From Blastocatellia bacterium (GTDB taxonomy: Bacteria; Acidobacteriota; Blastocatellia; Chloracidobacteriales; JADJPF01): 64,000 nucleotides of DNA. The DNA lies in contig JANWYG010000018.1 of NCBI GenBank assembly GCA_025057015.1, positions 62,001-126,000 on the forward strand, read 5' to 3'. Numbering within the stretch: position 1 is the first letter of the stretch; each line of letters begins with the position of its first letter. The notes beneath the pieces were generated by a model. That model ran no database searches, was not told where the DNA came from, and saw only the letters and a program-made list of their open reading frames with translations. Positions 36,570-45,588 of this stretch are shown here, one piece after another. The translations under genes were made by a program, and so were the position numbers.

Positions 36570-37799
36570 TTGTTAACTCCTGTATTTGAAGGTGCACATA
36601 TAGCTTTAGATAATCTGCGAGTAAACAAGCTAAGAACTTTCTTAACCATAATAGGGATCATTATCGGTGTAGCTGCGGTTATTTCTGTAGTTACTGTGAT
36701 AGATGGTCTCAATAAGCAGGTGGCACAGACTTTTATGACACAAGGATCTAACGTCTTTTCTGTGAGGCGGTTGCCGCAGGTGATACTTTCTCGGGATGAT
36801 TTTCTAAAGTACAACAAGCGTAAGCCGCTAACTGTAGAGGATGCGCTTTTTTTACGGGAAAAGTGCGTTAGCTGTGCGGTTGTAGGCTGGGATGTGTCTA
36901 CTTTAGCCACGGTTAAGTATGGCAACGAGAAGTCTGAAGGAGTTGGTATAAGAGGTATAAGTGATCGCGTCTTGGCTATAGAGGCCGTAGAGTTTGATGC
37001 TGGTAGACCACTTACTTCGCACGAGATAGTTAGTGGTGCAAAAGTCTGTATTGTTGGTTGGGACATAGTTACTAACCTCTTTCCGGGTCGGGATCCTCTG
37101 GGCAAGGAGATAAGTATTTCTGGAGTGGGTTTTACTATAGTTGGAGTAGCCAAGCGGCTAGGCACTATCTTCGGATTTTCTAGAGACAATTTCGTCTTCA
37201 TTCCCATAACGGCGTATCAGAGAATTTATGGCACTCGGCAGAGTATAAGCATTCTTGTTGCTGCGCAAGATACTGATACTGTCGACAAGACTATGCAAGA
37301 GGTGCGGATTTGGATGCGCATGCGCCGTGGAACTAGCTTTAGAGACAAAGATGATGGATTTAGCATAGAAACCTCACAGATCTTTCTGGATCTTTATGCT
37401 AATGCCACGAGCAACATCTACCTTGTTTCTTTTATCGTTTCTGGAATATCACTTGTAGTAGGTGGCATAGTTGTCATGAACATAATGCTCGTATCGGTTA
37501 CCGAGCGTACCCGTGAGATAGGTATCCGCAAAGCCTGTGGTGCCAGGCGCAGAGACATCCTAGTGCAATTTCTCATAGAGGCAGTAGTGATTTCGGCCGT
37601 AGGTGGCGTGTTTGGTATCGTTGCTGGTTATGTGCTAGCTTGGTTAATATCGATCTACACGAACTTTCCTATGGCTATAAAAACTACTTCAGCTGTCTTG
37701 GGAGTGTCTGTTTCCTCGTTGGTAGGCATAGTCTTCGGTGTCTATCCTGCTTCTCGTGCAGCGAGACTTGATCCCATAGAGGCTTTGAGAGCGGAGTAA
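36570..37799 (+). CDS. MacB-like ABC transporter permease
   Basis: 409 residues. The first codon is TTG at 36570, seven bases after AGGAG and immediately after the preceding stop. The N-terminus has one membrane helix (LTIIGIIIGVAAVISVV), then a periplasmic MacB_PCD domain, then an FtsX core with three helices. The FtsX signature VTERTREIGIRKACGARRRDILVQFLIEAVVIS is present. No ATPase gene is adjacent; it must come from elsewhere. Exports lipids, lipoproteins or toxins in related systems; the cargo here is not known. Confidence 0.9.
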   Translation: MLTPVFEGAHIALDNLRVNKLRTFLTIIGIIIGVAAVISVVTVIDGLNKQVAQTFMTQGSNVFSVRRLPQVILSRDDFLKYNKRKPLTVEDALFLREKCVSCAVVGWDVSTLATVKYGNEKSEGVGIRGISDRVLAIEAVEFDAGRPLTSHEIVSGAKVCIVGWDIVTNLFPGRDPLGKEISISGVGFTIVGVAKRLGTIFGFSRDNFVFIPITAYQRIYGTRQSISILVAAQDTDTVDKTMQEVRIWMRMRRGTSFRDKDDGFSIETSQIFLDLYANATSNIYLVSFIVSGISLVVGGIVVMNIMLVSVTERTREIGIRKACGARRRDILVQFLIEAVVISAVGGVFGIVAGYVLAWLISIYTNFPMAIKTTSAVLGVSVSSLVGIVFGVYPASRAARLDPIEALRAE

Positions 37800-37822
37800 A
37801 TTGTGAAGAAAGAGGAGATAGG

Positions 37823-38089
37823 ATGAGAACATTTTTTATGGTGTTTATTACAGTATTTCTTGCCGAGATAGGTGACAAAACTCAGCTTGCTACTATGTTA
37901 TTTTCTGCAGATGCTAAGACGAACAGTTGGATAGTATTTGCAGGTTCTTCGGCAGCCTTAGTGCTTGCTGCCGGTATCGGTGTGATAGTAGGTTCACATA
38001 TAGAGAAGTTCCTTAGTCCCATGCTACTTAGATGGATAGCTGGTATAGGTTTTATCCTGGTTGGCATTTGGACTTTGTTGAAGAAATAG
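37823..38089 (+). CDS. Half-size GDT1/TMEM165 (UPF0016) cation transporter
   Basis: 88 residues, three hydrophobic segments. The single signature AEIGDKTQ (E-x-G-D-K-T/S) is the family core. Full-length members hold two copies; half-size versions are known in cyanobacteria and some others and pair as dimers. The family transports Mn2+ or Ca2+. There is no second half next to it, so a homodimer is likely. AGGAGATAGG precedes the ATG. Converges on the cyclase gene with a 15-base gap. Confidence 0.86.
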   Translation: MRTFFMVFITVFLAEIGDKTQLATMLFSADAKTNSWIVFAGSSAALVLAAGIGVIVGSHIEKFLSPMLLRWIAGIGFILVGIWTLLKK

Positions 38090-38104
38090 CTCTAGTTAAT
38101 CAGA

Positions 38105-38704
38105 TCACTCTTCTAGCACATAGTATTCTGGCAAGAATCTATTATGAGAGATTATTTTTCTGAAGCTGAAGTTTGGTAGGTTGGATGCCAACTCATATGC
38201 TGAAGGTGTAAGCAGAGTTTCGTGGGGTTGAGCTATATCTTCGCCGAGCTTGAAAGCGCGGTTAACTTCGTTGCCGTAGCAATCAGTATCGCCTATTTTG
38301 AGAATTCGTCCGTATCCTATGCCGATGCTTACGGCTAGCTGGTAGTCGACATTTTTGGTCTCGTTGTATTTTGCTATAGTTTTGTGTATATCTCTGGCAT
38401 ATAGCAGTGCTTGGTTTAGATCCCGAAAGAGTACTAGTAGGTTGTCTGCTTCGGCTTTGAGCAGCAGACCGCTATGTTCAAGTATCAACGGCTTAGCAAT
38501 CCGGCGCATTTCATAGATCAGCGTAAGAAAATGGATGATACCGAATCTCTCAGTGCGGATGGTAAAGCCACTCATATCTGAGCATAGTACTGCCCAGGTT
38601 TCGCCAAAGAGTGTCCATATCTTATGGTCTATAGCGTCAATATTTGCTCCAGGGCACAGGCGTTTAGAGATTAATTCTTCTAAGATGAGCTCTGATTTTC
38701 CCAT
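38105..38704 (-). CDS. Stand-alone class III nucleotide cyclase-like domain
   Basis: 199 residues, no sensor or membrane part. The metal Asp is in LCSDMSGFT, a second Asp in KAEADNLLVLF, and GNEVNRAFKLGE replaces the usual GxxVNxAaRL segment. This suggests an adenylate or guanylate cyclase fold, though the second metal site is not the usual GDxxxA/F, so activity is open. The ATG lies inside the end of the M20 gene (25-base overlap), with AAGGA upstream. Confidence 0.82.
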   Translation of the reverse strand: MGKSELILEELISKRLCPGANIDAIDHKIWTLFGETWAVLCSDMSGFTIRTERFGIIHFLTLIYEMRRIAKPLILEHSGLLLKAEADNLLVLFRDLNQALLYARDIHKTIAKYNETKNVDYQLAVSIGIGYGRILKIGDTDCYGNEVNRAFKLGEDIAQPHETLLTPSAYELASNLPNFSFRKIISHNRFLPEYYVLEE

Positions 38705-39918
38705 AGTTTTCCTTTCTGTAAGCCTGTTAGTGCCAGAATGAGTAACAGCGCGCGCTTAAGAGCTAGGTATCGACCTTCAGGATCGTACCATTCTTGAGAC
38801 GTATGGAAAGCTCCACCGTTGCCACCGGCTCCTATGGTTACGGCTTCTATGCCTAGCGAAAGCGGGATGTTTGAATCTGTTGAGGCAGGGATGAAAACAG
38901 GGTTTGCACCTACAGCTCTGGTAGCTTCAGCAGCAAGTTCTACTATGCGACTAGATTTAGCTAGTCGTCCAGCAGGACGATTTCCAGTTGGGACAAACTT
39001 TACTTGTAGGTGGTGTCCGTTGCTACGATGAGCATGTTCTTCGGCTAGGGCTTCGAAGACCTTTTCTTGTAAGTGTAATTCTAGCTTGGCCAGTGTTTCG
39101 TTGTCATCGGCTCGCAGGTCCACTTCGAACCAAGCTTCTGTGGGAATGGTGTTTATGTTACAACCCCCACCTACTTTACATACGTTGAGTGCTGACCCGT
39201 CATATGACAAGTCTGCTAGTTTTGCGATTATACGTGCTGCTGCATGTATTGGATTAGGCGTTTCGCGATCCAGCCAGCTATGGCCACCTTTACCTGTCAC
39301 TATGACGCGAACCCTACGTACGCCAATAGCTACTGTAACTATCTGTTCCAAACCAGGGCCGTCAAGAGATACGAAGTAGGAAATGCGTCCGGCATATTTT
39401 CCCTGCTCAAAAAGGTACTTGCATCCGCGCAGATCACCTTCGGCTTCTTCGCCTACGGTTGCAGCGAACAATATGGATCTGCGCGGGCGCAGCTTAGCTT
39501 TTGTTATGGCTGCAGCAATACCCAGCAGTGCAGCCAGTCCAGCGCAGTTGTCGCTGATACCGTAGCCGTAATAACGGTTGCCTTCTTGACGCACTTCGAC
39601 TGTGTGGCTTCCTACAGTGTCCAGGTGTGCTGAGACGCAGCAAAAGTCCGAGCTCTTACCAGCTAGGACTGCCGTAACGTTGCCGCAAGAGTCGTGTTCT
39701 GCTTCTAGACCGTATTGTTTTAGACGTTGTTTAATATGCTTGGCTCGAGCAGCCTCTTTTAAGGGTGGAGCAGGAAAACCACATAGCAGTTTTTGCTCTT
39801 GCATCAGCTCGTTGTTGCTTATTTGCTCTAAGATATTTATGCATGCATTTACTGATGCATTTCGGATGAGTTTTTCTATCGTGGTTTGTGCCGACGAAGT
39901 CGGCAGACAAAGGTACAT
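38680..39918 (-). CDS. M20-family peptidase (PepT/DapE-like)
   Basis: 412 residues. Zinc-binding motifs: VSAHLDTVG, GISDNCAGLAALLG, catalytic Glu in TVGEEAEGDL, and an internal dimerisation segment GKGGHSWLDR. The C-terminal GGAFHTSQEWYD has the last His. It would hydrolyse peptides or acyl-amino acids in the cytoplasm. The ATG at 39918 overlaps the previous stop by one base (TGATG), with GGAG five bases upstream. A TTG one codon earlier is less likely. Confidence 0.9.
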   Translation of the reverse strand: MYLCLPTSSAQTTIEKLIRNASVNACINILEQISNNELMQEQKLLCGFPAPPLKEAARAKHIKQRLKQYGLEAEHDSCGNVTAVLAGKSSDFCCVSAHLDTVGSHTVEVRQEGNRYYGYGISDNCAGLAALLGIAAAITKAKLRPRRSILFAATVGEEAEGDLRGCKYLFEQGKYAGRISYFVSLDGPGLEQIVTVAIGVRRVRVIVTGKGGHSWLDRETPNPIHAAARIIAKLADLSYDGSALNVCKVGGGCNINTIPTEAWFEVDLRADDNETLAKLELHLQEKVFEALAEEHAHRSNGHHLQVKFVPTGNRPAGRLAKSSRIVELAAEATRAVGANPVFIPASTDSNIPLSLGIEAVTIGAGGNGGAFHTSQEWYDPEGRYLALKRALLLILALTGLQKGKLWENQSSS

Positions 39919-41012
39919 CAACGCTCCTTTTCAGGGATACTTTCTAATTTACTATAGACATCTTGTAATACCTTGATCAACTCGCGTGAGCGCCTAATTG
40001 AGTCTTCTAGGGAGGCTATTAGCATGCTGAGGGAAGAGCCTTCTGCTTCTATAGAGGCGCGGGCAGAACGATTTTGCAGTATCTGCTCGGTAAGGCCTTT
40101 CTTAAGGTCATGTAGTAGTTGTTGCATTTGTAGTGTCAAGTTGTTGAGCTGTGTGACCATAGGATGGGAAGGAGCGAAATCCAAAACCATTTTAGGAGGG
40201 TTAGCTGTGTTCGGTGTGCGTAGCAGCCTAGCTGTTTCCATTCTGAGCCGAGCTTGTTCGGCATAGTACAGTTCCTGGAATTTGTTGTGGATGGAGACGT
40301 TTAGCCTTACTATTTCGGCTAATATAGTAGGTGAATAGAAGTTTTCGCCTAATGAGATCTTGAAGTCACGAAACTGCGAGAGCAATTTGCCCTCCATGAG
40401 GTTGTTTAAACTGCGAGCCTCTAGTATGGCCTTTCCTATCTGCTGCAAGCGGGCTACGGTAGCAGTTTGAATGCTTTCTAGTTCGGCACCGCGTTTACTG
40501 CGGCATAGTTGTTCTATTTCTTCTTCTAAATTGTCTATTACTTTGCGTAGTTTCATGTTTTTGTCGCTGGTTACGGACACTGAGCAAAGCCGTGTAACTA
40601 GCAGATCTATCTTGTCGCGATCATTTTCATCTTTTGCTGGCTTACTCATATAGTACTTTGTGATTTGCTTAAGGGATTGTAGATCGCTTTCACCTATGCG
40701 CTCGAAGAAGCGGCGTATCATCGAGACTGTTGTTTGTCCGTCTATCATAGCTAACGTGGCTCGGACGCGTTTTATGAGGTAATGCACCTCTGCTAGTATG
40801 GAGCTGTCGCTGGATGTTTCAAACGAAGACAACTCTTCCATCCTGGTTTGTAGCTCTTTGAGCGTGGGGTTGGGTTTGGTGTTCTCTTGCTCGGCCATGA
40901 TGCTTTGCAGCAGCGAGAAGAACTGGCAGGTAGTAAGCAGCATGGCTAGTTCTTGCGCCATGGCTTGCTGCGTTAATCTTTGGAACTCTCCAGAAGCAAT
41001 GTTGAAACTCAT
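39918..41012 (-). CDS. Coiled-coil protein of unknown function
   Basis: 364 residues without a signal peptide, mostly helical and with few glycines. Coiled regions occur around TLKELQTRMEELSSFETS, KVIDNLEEEIEQLCRSKRG and LIASLEDSIRRSRELIKVLQ. I recognise no family. It lies 19 bases after the LeuA-like gene and overlaps the M20 start, so it is inside the operon. A regulatory or structural role is possible, but nothing in the sequence shows it. Confidence 0.75.
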   Translation of the reverse strand: MSFNIASGEFQRLTQQAMAQELAMLLTTCQFFSLLQSIMAEQENTKPNPTLKELQTRMEELSSFETSSDSSILAEVHYLIKRVRATLAMIDGQTTVSMIRRFFERIGESDLQSLKQITKYYMSKPAKDENDRDKIDLLVTRLCSVSVTSDKNMKLRKVIDNLEEEIEQLCRSKRGAELESIQTATVARLQQIGKAILEARSLNNLMEGKLLSQFRDFKISLGENFYSPTILAEIVRLNVSIHNKFQELYYAEQARLRMETARLLRTPNTANPPKMVLDFAPSHPMVTQLNNLTLQMQQLLHDLKKGLTEQILQNRSARASIEAEGSSLSMLIASLEDSIRRSRELIKVLQDVYSKLESIPEKER

Positions 41013-41031
41013 TTGCGACTCTCCCTTAATT

Positions 41032-42243
41032 CTAGACGTACTGCATTATTTCGTCGGTCGTTAGTACGTGAGTCGAGCGTTTTGCTGCTGTGAAGATCCT
41101 TTCGACGCGCTCTTCTGTAGGTTCTATTCCTCGGCGCTCTAGCCAGAACACTACGTTGGACTTACCGCTCATTGGACCTATGTCTATTATCTGTTCGAGG
41201 CCGAATAGGTTTGCAGGTACAGATGAGTAGACTAGGTTAGCTAACATCTCATCATTTTTGCGAAATGCCTTTACCACTGCCGCAGCATGTACTCCTGTAG
41301 CCGTTCGGAAAGCATCGCTGCCTACTACGGGATAATTGGGTGGAATCGGAATCTGCAAGGCTTCAGAAGTAACTTCGCAATACTTCTTTAGTGCTGTGAG
41401 ATCTCGGTCGATGTATCCCAGAAGTTGAAAATTGACTAATAGCTGGTCCATGGGAGTATTTCCGACGCGTTCACCTACGCCGAGGGCTGTTCCGTGTATA
41501 CGGTCGGCACCAGCTTCGTAGGCTGCTATTGAATTTATTACGCCGAGACCTCGATCTTGGTGCCCATGCCAATCGACTTTGACAGCTTCTCCGGTTTCAG
41601 CGACGAGTTGTTTGATGAACTTGATTATAGCTTTTGCTCCACTAGGTGTTGCATGTCCTACGGTATCAGCTACGCAGATACGCCTTGCGCCGAATTCTAT
41701 GGCCGTTTTGTAGAGCTTTCGGAGGGTTTCTGGGTGTGCACGAGTAGTATCTTCAGTCACGTAGAACAAAGGTAGTCCATGCTTAGTGCAAAATTTGGCG
41801 GTTTCTTCCGTTGCCCTAAGCATTCTATCTATGGTCCACTCTTCAGCGTACTGCCTTATAGGGCTTGATCCTATGAAAGCAGCTACTTCTATTGGGAGTC
41901 CTACTTGTTGAGATATTTCGGCTATGGGAACGATGTCTGAGATGACAGTTCTTGCAGCACAATTAGGGCGGATGCGCATTCGGTTATCTGCTATTTCTTT
42001 TGCCAACCTTAGCACGTCTTGCCTTGCTCGCGGACCTGCACCGGGAAGTCCTATGTCAGCAGCATCTATGCCTAAGGACTCCATAAGGTGCAGTAGCTCA
42101 AGTTTTTTTTCTATGGGCGGGTCTGTAACAGAAGGTGATTGCAAGCCGTCGCGCAAGGTTTCGTCGTCAAATTCCACTGCATGCGTGGGATACTCGGCGG
42201 CTTCGGCTTTGTTCCAGTCATAGATCAGCTCGCTCAATAACAT
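41032..42243 (-). CDS. LeuA-like synthase lacking the regulatory domain (isopropylmalate/homocitrate/citramalate synthase family)
   Basis: 403 residues. It shows the HMG-CoA lyase-like barrel: DDETLRDGLQSPSV at the start, CVADTVGHATPSG and the metal-binding WHGHQDRGLG, then HGTALGVGERVGNTPMDQ. The product of this family condenses acetyl-CoA with a 2-oxo acid. The C-terminal allosteric domain of LeuA is absent, so this is the homocitrate/citramalate-type length; the substrate is undecided. The start ATG 42243 has GAGG seven bases upstream; a GTG two codons earlier is poorer. First gene of a four-gene minus-strand operon. Confidence 0.85.
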   Translation of the reverse strand: MLLSELIYDWNKAEAAEYPTHAVEFDDETLRDGLQSPSVTDPPIEKKLELLHLMESLGIDAADIGLPGAGPRARQDVLRLAKEIADNRMRIRPNCAARTVISDIVPIAEISQQVGLPIEVAAFIGSSPIRQYAEEWTIDRMLRATEETAKFCTKHGLPLFYVTEDTTRAHPETLRKLYKTAIEFGARRICVADTVGHATPSGAKAIIKFIKQLVAETGEAVKVDWHGHQDRGLGVINSIAAYEAGADRIHGTALGVGERVGNTPMDQLLVNFQLLGYIDRDLTALKKYCEVTSEALQIPIPPNYPVVGSDAFRTATGVHAAAVVKAFRKNDEMLANLVYSSVPANLFGLEQIIDIGPMSGKSNVVFWLERRGIEPTEERVERIFTAAKRSTHVLTTDEIMQYV

Positions 42244-42268
42244 ACACACACCTCGTGTTGAAGCTCGT

Positions 42269-42296
42269 TAAATACAATATTTCATGCACGTGTCAG
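42269..42296 (-). promoter_or_regulatory. Candidate promoter of the LeuA-like operon
   Basis: Minus-strand hexamers CTGACA (42296-42291) and TATTTA (42274-42269) with 16-base spacing, about 25 bases before the ATG at 42243. CTGACA is 5/6 of the -35 consensus; the -10 is only fair. Confidence 0.5.
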
Positions 42297-42402
42297 AAAA
42301 GCAAGACCGGCAACAGCTCTTCGAGTTAATTCTGTGGTGAGTGGGATTTTTGGCGAGTTTTGTTTATTCTAGAACGGTAGGATTCTTTGCTTGGAGATGG
42401 AA

Positions 42403-43890
42403 ATGTACGTTCTAGCGTTAGATCAGGGGACTACAAGTTCGCGTGCTGCGGTCGTTTCAAGCGATGGGTTGATAAAAGCGGTAGCTTTTAGACCGTTAAA
42501 ACAGTACTATCCTCGACCTGGTTGGGTTGAGCACGATCCTATGGAGATATTTAGTGGTCAGCTTGAGGCTGCTAACGAGGTACTTTTCAAAGCTCAAGTT
42601 GAACCGCGCCAGATAGCTGCCATAGGTTTAACTAATCAGCGGGAGACAGTGGTGGTTTGGGATAGGCAGACTGGGGATCCGATCTATCCTGCTATCGTGT
42701 GGCAATGCCGCAGGAGTGCTGCTTTGTGTGATGAATATTTGCAGGCCGGACAAGCTGAGTTGGTGGCCGAGCGTACGGGCTTAATTATTGATGCTTATTT
42801 CAGTGCTACGAAGCTTCGGTGGTTACTTGATAACGTCGATGGGGCAAGGCAGAAAGCTCTTCAGGGTAGGCTTGCTGCCGGAACTGTGGATAGTTGGCTT
42901 GTCTGGCGGCTAAGTGGTGGCAAGGCGCACATCACTGATGTCTCAAATGCTAGTCGGACGATGCTTTTTAATATCCATACGCTTGATTGGGATGACGAAC
43001 TGCTGGCTTTGTTTGACATACCTCGGTCTATTTTGCCGCAGATAGTACCATCAAGTGGGATTGTAGCTAGGACTACGGGGGAGTTTTTTGGTGGAGTACC
43101 TGTAGCTGGCATGGCTGGAGATCAGCAGGCGGCATTGTTTGGGCAGGGGTGTTTTGAGCAGGGGCAAGCAAAGATTACTTATGGTACGGGCTGCTTTGTT
43201 TTGCTTAATACGGGAGAAGAGGTCGTACGTTCAAAAAACAAGCTTCTTACGACAGTAGCTTGGCAAGCTTTGGGTAAGACGATATATGCTCTTGAAGGGT
43301 CTGTTTTTATAGCCGGTGCTGCTGTTGATTGGTTACGGGACGTAGGGCTTATAGGGTCTGCTGCCGAGACTGCAGAGATTGCTAGCTCGGTAGCGGACAG
43401 TGCCGGGGTGTATTTTGTGCCGGCATTTGTCGGTTTAGGTGCCCCCTACTGGGATCAGTATGCTCGTGGGGTTATCGTGGGATTAGAGCGTAGGACTACT
43501 CGGGCTCATATAGTACGTGCCGTACTGGAGTCGATAGCCTATCAGACGAGGGATTTGTTGGAAGCACTACAGTCAGATGTTTCGTTTCCACTTGCTGCCA
43601 GTATTCGTGTCGATGGAGGCGTGTCAAAGAACGACTTTCTTATGCAGTTTCAGGCCGATATACTGAATCGATGTGTGCTGCGGCCTGCTCAGACAGAGAC
43701 GACCGTGCTTGGGGCGGCTTATCTAGCTGGTTTAGGTTGTGGTTTTTGGCAGGATATCGAGCAGATTAAGGCGAACGTCGAGGCAGGGGCGAGAGTGTTT
43801 ACTGCTTTGATGCAAGAGCCTGCGCGTAATAAGCTCTACGATAGGTGGCGCAAAGCTGTAGAGTGTGCCTTAGGGTGGGAGGAGAGATGA
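42403..43890 (+). CDS. glpK: Glycerol kinase
   Basis: 495 residues, the normal length. It phosphorylates glycerol to glycerol-3-phosphate, a lipid headgroup precursor. N-terminal LALDQGTTSSRAAV, then NQRETVVVWDRQTG, the central AGMAGDQQAALFGQGC and C-terminal RVDGGVSKNDFLMQFQADIL and VLGAAYLAG are the FGGY signatures. I chose the ATG at 42403 because GGAG lies six bases upstream; a TTG and an ATG precede it closely. The stop overlaps the RNase Z ATG as ATGA. No glpF or glpD is nearby. Confidence 0.95.
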   Translation: MYVLALDQGTTSSRAAVVSSDGLIKAVAFRPLKQYYPRPGWVEHDPMEIFSGQLEAANEVLFKAQVEPRQIAAIGLTNQRETVVVWDRQTGDPIYPAIVWQCRRSAALCDEYLQAGQAELVAERTGLIIDAYFSATKLRWLLDNVDGARQKALQGRLAAGTVDSWLVWRLSGGKAHITDVSNASRTMLFNIHTLDWDDELLALFDIPRSILPQIVPSSGIVARTTGEFFGGVPVAGMAGDQQAALFGQGCFEQGQAKITYGTGCFVLLNTGEEVVRSKNKLLTTVAWQALGKTIYALEGSVFIAGAAVDWLRDVGLIGSAAETAEIASSVADSAGVYFVPAFVGLGAPYWDQYARGVIVGLERRTTRAHIVRAVLESIAYQTRDLLEALQSDVSFPLAASIRVDGGVSKNDFLMQFQADILNRCVLRPAQTETTVLGAAYLAGLGCGFWQDIEQIKANVEAGARVFTALMQEPARNKLYDRWRKAVECALGWEER

Positions 43891-44795
43891 AGCTCGTGAT
43901 GCTTGGTACGAGTTCTGGAACTCCTACTAAGGACAGAAACGTTTCTGCACTAGCTGTGCAATTTCCTGGTCGGTGGCTATTGTTTGACTGTGGAGAAGGT
44001 ACGCAATACAGGCTGATGCAGACGATGCTCAAGCCCGGACAGTTGGATGCCGTGTATTTAACTCATTTGCATGGAGATCACGTTTATGGGTTGCCAGGAC
44101 TACTTGGTACGTTGAGTTTGCAGCATCGCGAGCAACCGCTTGTAGTCTACGGACCGCCGGGCCTGCGCGAGCTGCTTGGTGCCGTACTACGATATTCTTA
44201 TCTCAAGCTTTCCTTCGAGCTTAAGTTAGTGGAGGTGGAGTCTGGGTTAGTAAGCCGAGGTGACGGCTACAGTGTCTTTTGCAGTAAATTAGACCATAGA
44301 GTGACAGACTATGGCTATTGTGTGGTTGAAGATGACAAGCCTGGAAAGTTTAATCTCGAACGTGCAAAGCAGTTGGGTATCCCAGCCGGGCCGCTCTATC
44401 GTCAGTTACAGTTAGGTTATGACGTAACGCTTGCTGATGGGCGGCTGATACGCAGTAGTGAAGTCGTAGGTGAAAAGCGTCCTGGCCGGCGTCTTGTTTA
44501 TTGTACAGATACACGTCCGTGTAGTGCTGCTGTAGAACTCGCATACAAGGCAAATCTCTTGATACATGAAGCGACGTATGCCGATGACATGGCACACGAG
44601 GCTCGGCGGCGAGGTCACTCTACTGCTAGGCAGGCAGCGAGGATAGCTGCTGAGGCTGGAGTGCGGAAGTTATTGATTACGCACTTTAGTCCTCGATATC
44701 TTGATGTTACGCCCTTACTTAGTGAAGCGCGTAGCGTGTTTGCGGCTACGGATGCTGCTTGCGATCTTATGGAGCTAGAGGTCGAACCTTGGTAG
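43887..44795 (+). CDS. rnz: Ribonuclease Z
   Basis: 302 residues. tRNA 3'-end endonuclease of the metallo-beta-lactamase fold, fitting the tRNA in this window that encodes no CCA. LLFDCGEGTQYR and the metal motif THLHGDHVYGLPG are diagnostic; later LDHRVTDYGYCV, VYCTDTRPC, HEATYADDM and LLITHFSPRY. An upstream in-frame start at 43845 adds residues not seen in the family; ATG 43887 with GGAGG just before it and overlapping the glpK stop is preferred. Confidence 0.94.
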   Translation: MKLVMLGTSSGTPTKDRNVSALAVQFPGRWLLFDCGEGTQYRLMQTMLKPGQLDAVYLTHLHGDHVYGLPGLLGTLSLQHREQPLVVYGPPGLRELLGAVLRYSYLKLSFELKLVEVESGLVSRGDGYSVFCSKLDHRVTDYGYCVVEDDKPGKFNLERAKQLGIPAGPLYRQLQLGYDVTLADGRLIRSSEVVGEKRPGRRLVYCTDTRPCSAAVELAYKANLLIHEATYADDMAHEARRRGHSTARQAARIAAEAGVRKLLITHFSPRYLDVTPLLSEARSVFAATDAACDLMELEVEPW

Positions 44796-44966
44796 ATTGA
44801 CGTGCAAGTTCTCGTTAGGTGAGGCCTAGATTGAAATAGAACTTTGAAGCATGCTTGACGGGTACAGCACATGGCACCTATGCTGATAGGTAAAACTGAC
44901 TGCTCTTGTGTTCCCAAGCTTGATTGTAGAATAGTCAATTGGTAGAGGGTGTAGGGCGGGCGGATT

Positions 44967-45474
44967 ATGGAAGGCATAAAAGATTTATACGAACAGGCGA
45001 AGAAAGGCAACTCAGAGGCTTTGAAGCAGCTACAAAGTCAAGCCGAGCAAGGGGATGCGGTGGCACAATATGTCTATGGTATGCTACTTGACGAAGGGTT
45101 CCTGGTAAGGTTGGTGATTCTTCTTCAGCTTTAGGTTGGTGGAAGCGTGCAGCGGCTCAAGGGCATCCGGCTGCCAACTTTAACTTCGGCCTCGCTCAGC
45201 AGCCAACAATCTCGGCTCCAACTACTCTTCTGGTGATGGTGTTGCTCGCAGCGACGTGGTGGCATTTGCTTTATACTCGTGGGCAGCCGATAGCGACAGC
45301 GCTTTGGCTCGGCAGAATTTGCAAGCTCTTGCTCCGAAACTCTCTGCTGAACAGCACGAAGCTGCAAACCGCCTGCGAGCACGTTGGAAGCCTTCAGAGG
45401 CAAACTCTACGATGCCGGCTGACATCGACAAGTACTTAGAGGTAGCACTTCGTAGTTACGCGTCGGTATCCTAG
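44967..45474 (+). pseudogene. Sel1-repeat protein gene broken by two frameshifts
   Basis: Three frames must be joined to read one protein. Frame one: ATG 44967 to about 45097 (YGMLLDEG). Frame two from about 45097: VPGKVGDSSSALGWWKRAAAQGHPAANFNFGLAQ. Frame three from about 45200: NNLGSNYSSGDGVARSDVVA, then ALYSWAADSDSALARQNLQ to the stop at 45472-45474. Joined, this is a Sel1-like repeat protein (G-V-x-x-D-x-x-x-A-x-x-W-x-x-x-A-A-x-Q-G-H). Either the gene is dead or the sequence has small errors. The same happens in the next gene. Confidence 0.7.
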
Positions 45475-45588
45475 GTGGGCTCCGTTGCCCTCGTCCGCTG
45501 TCTTTATCCATTTGGCTTCATTGGTCGAAGTCAATCTAGTTTTCTTTTTGCAGTCAATCTGCGTCACTAGTTGAGGGCTTGATAATAA

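Noticed and set aside
43845-43886. Earlier start for RNase Z
   Set aside because: It lies in the glpK coding sequence; ATG 43887 has a better ribosome site and matches the family's N-terminus.
45131-45403. Minus-strand open frame over the Sel1 remnant
   Set aside because: It is the shadow of the broken Sel1 gene; its composition is not protein-like.
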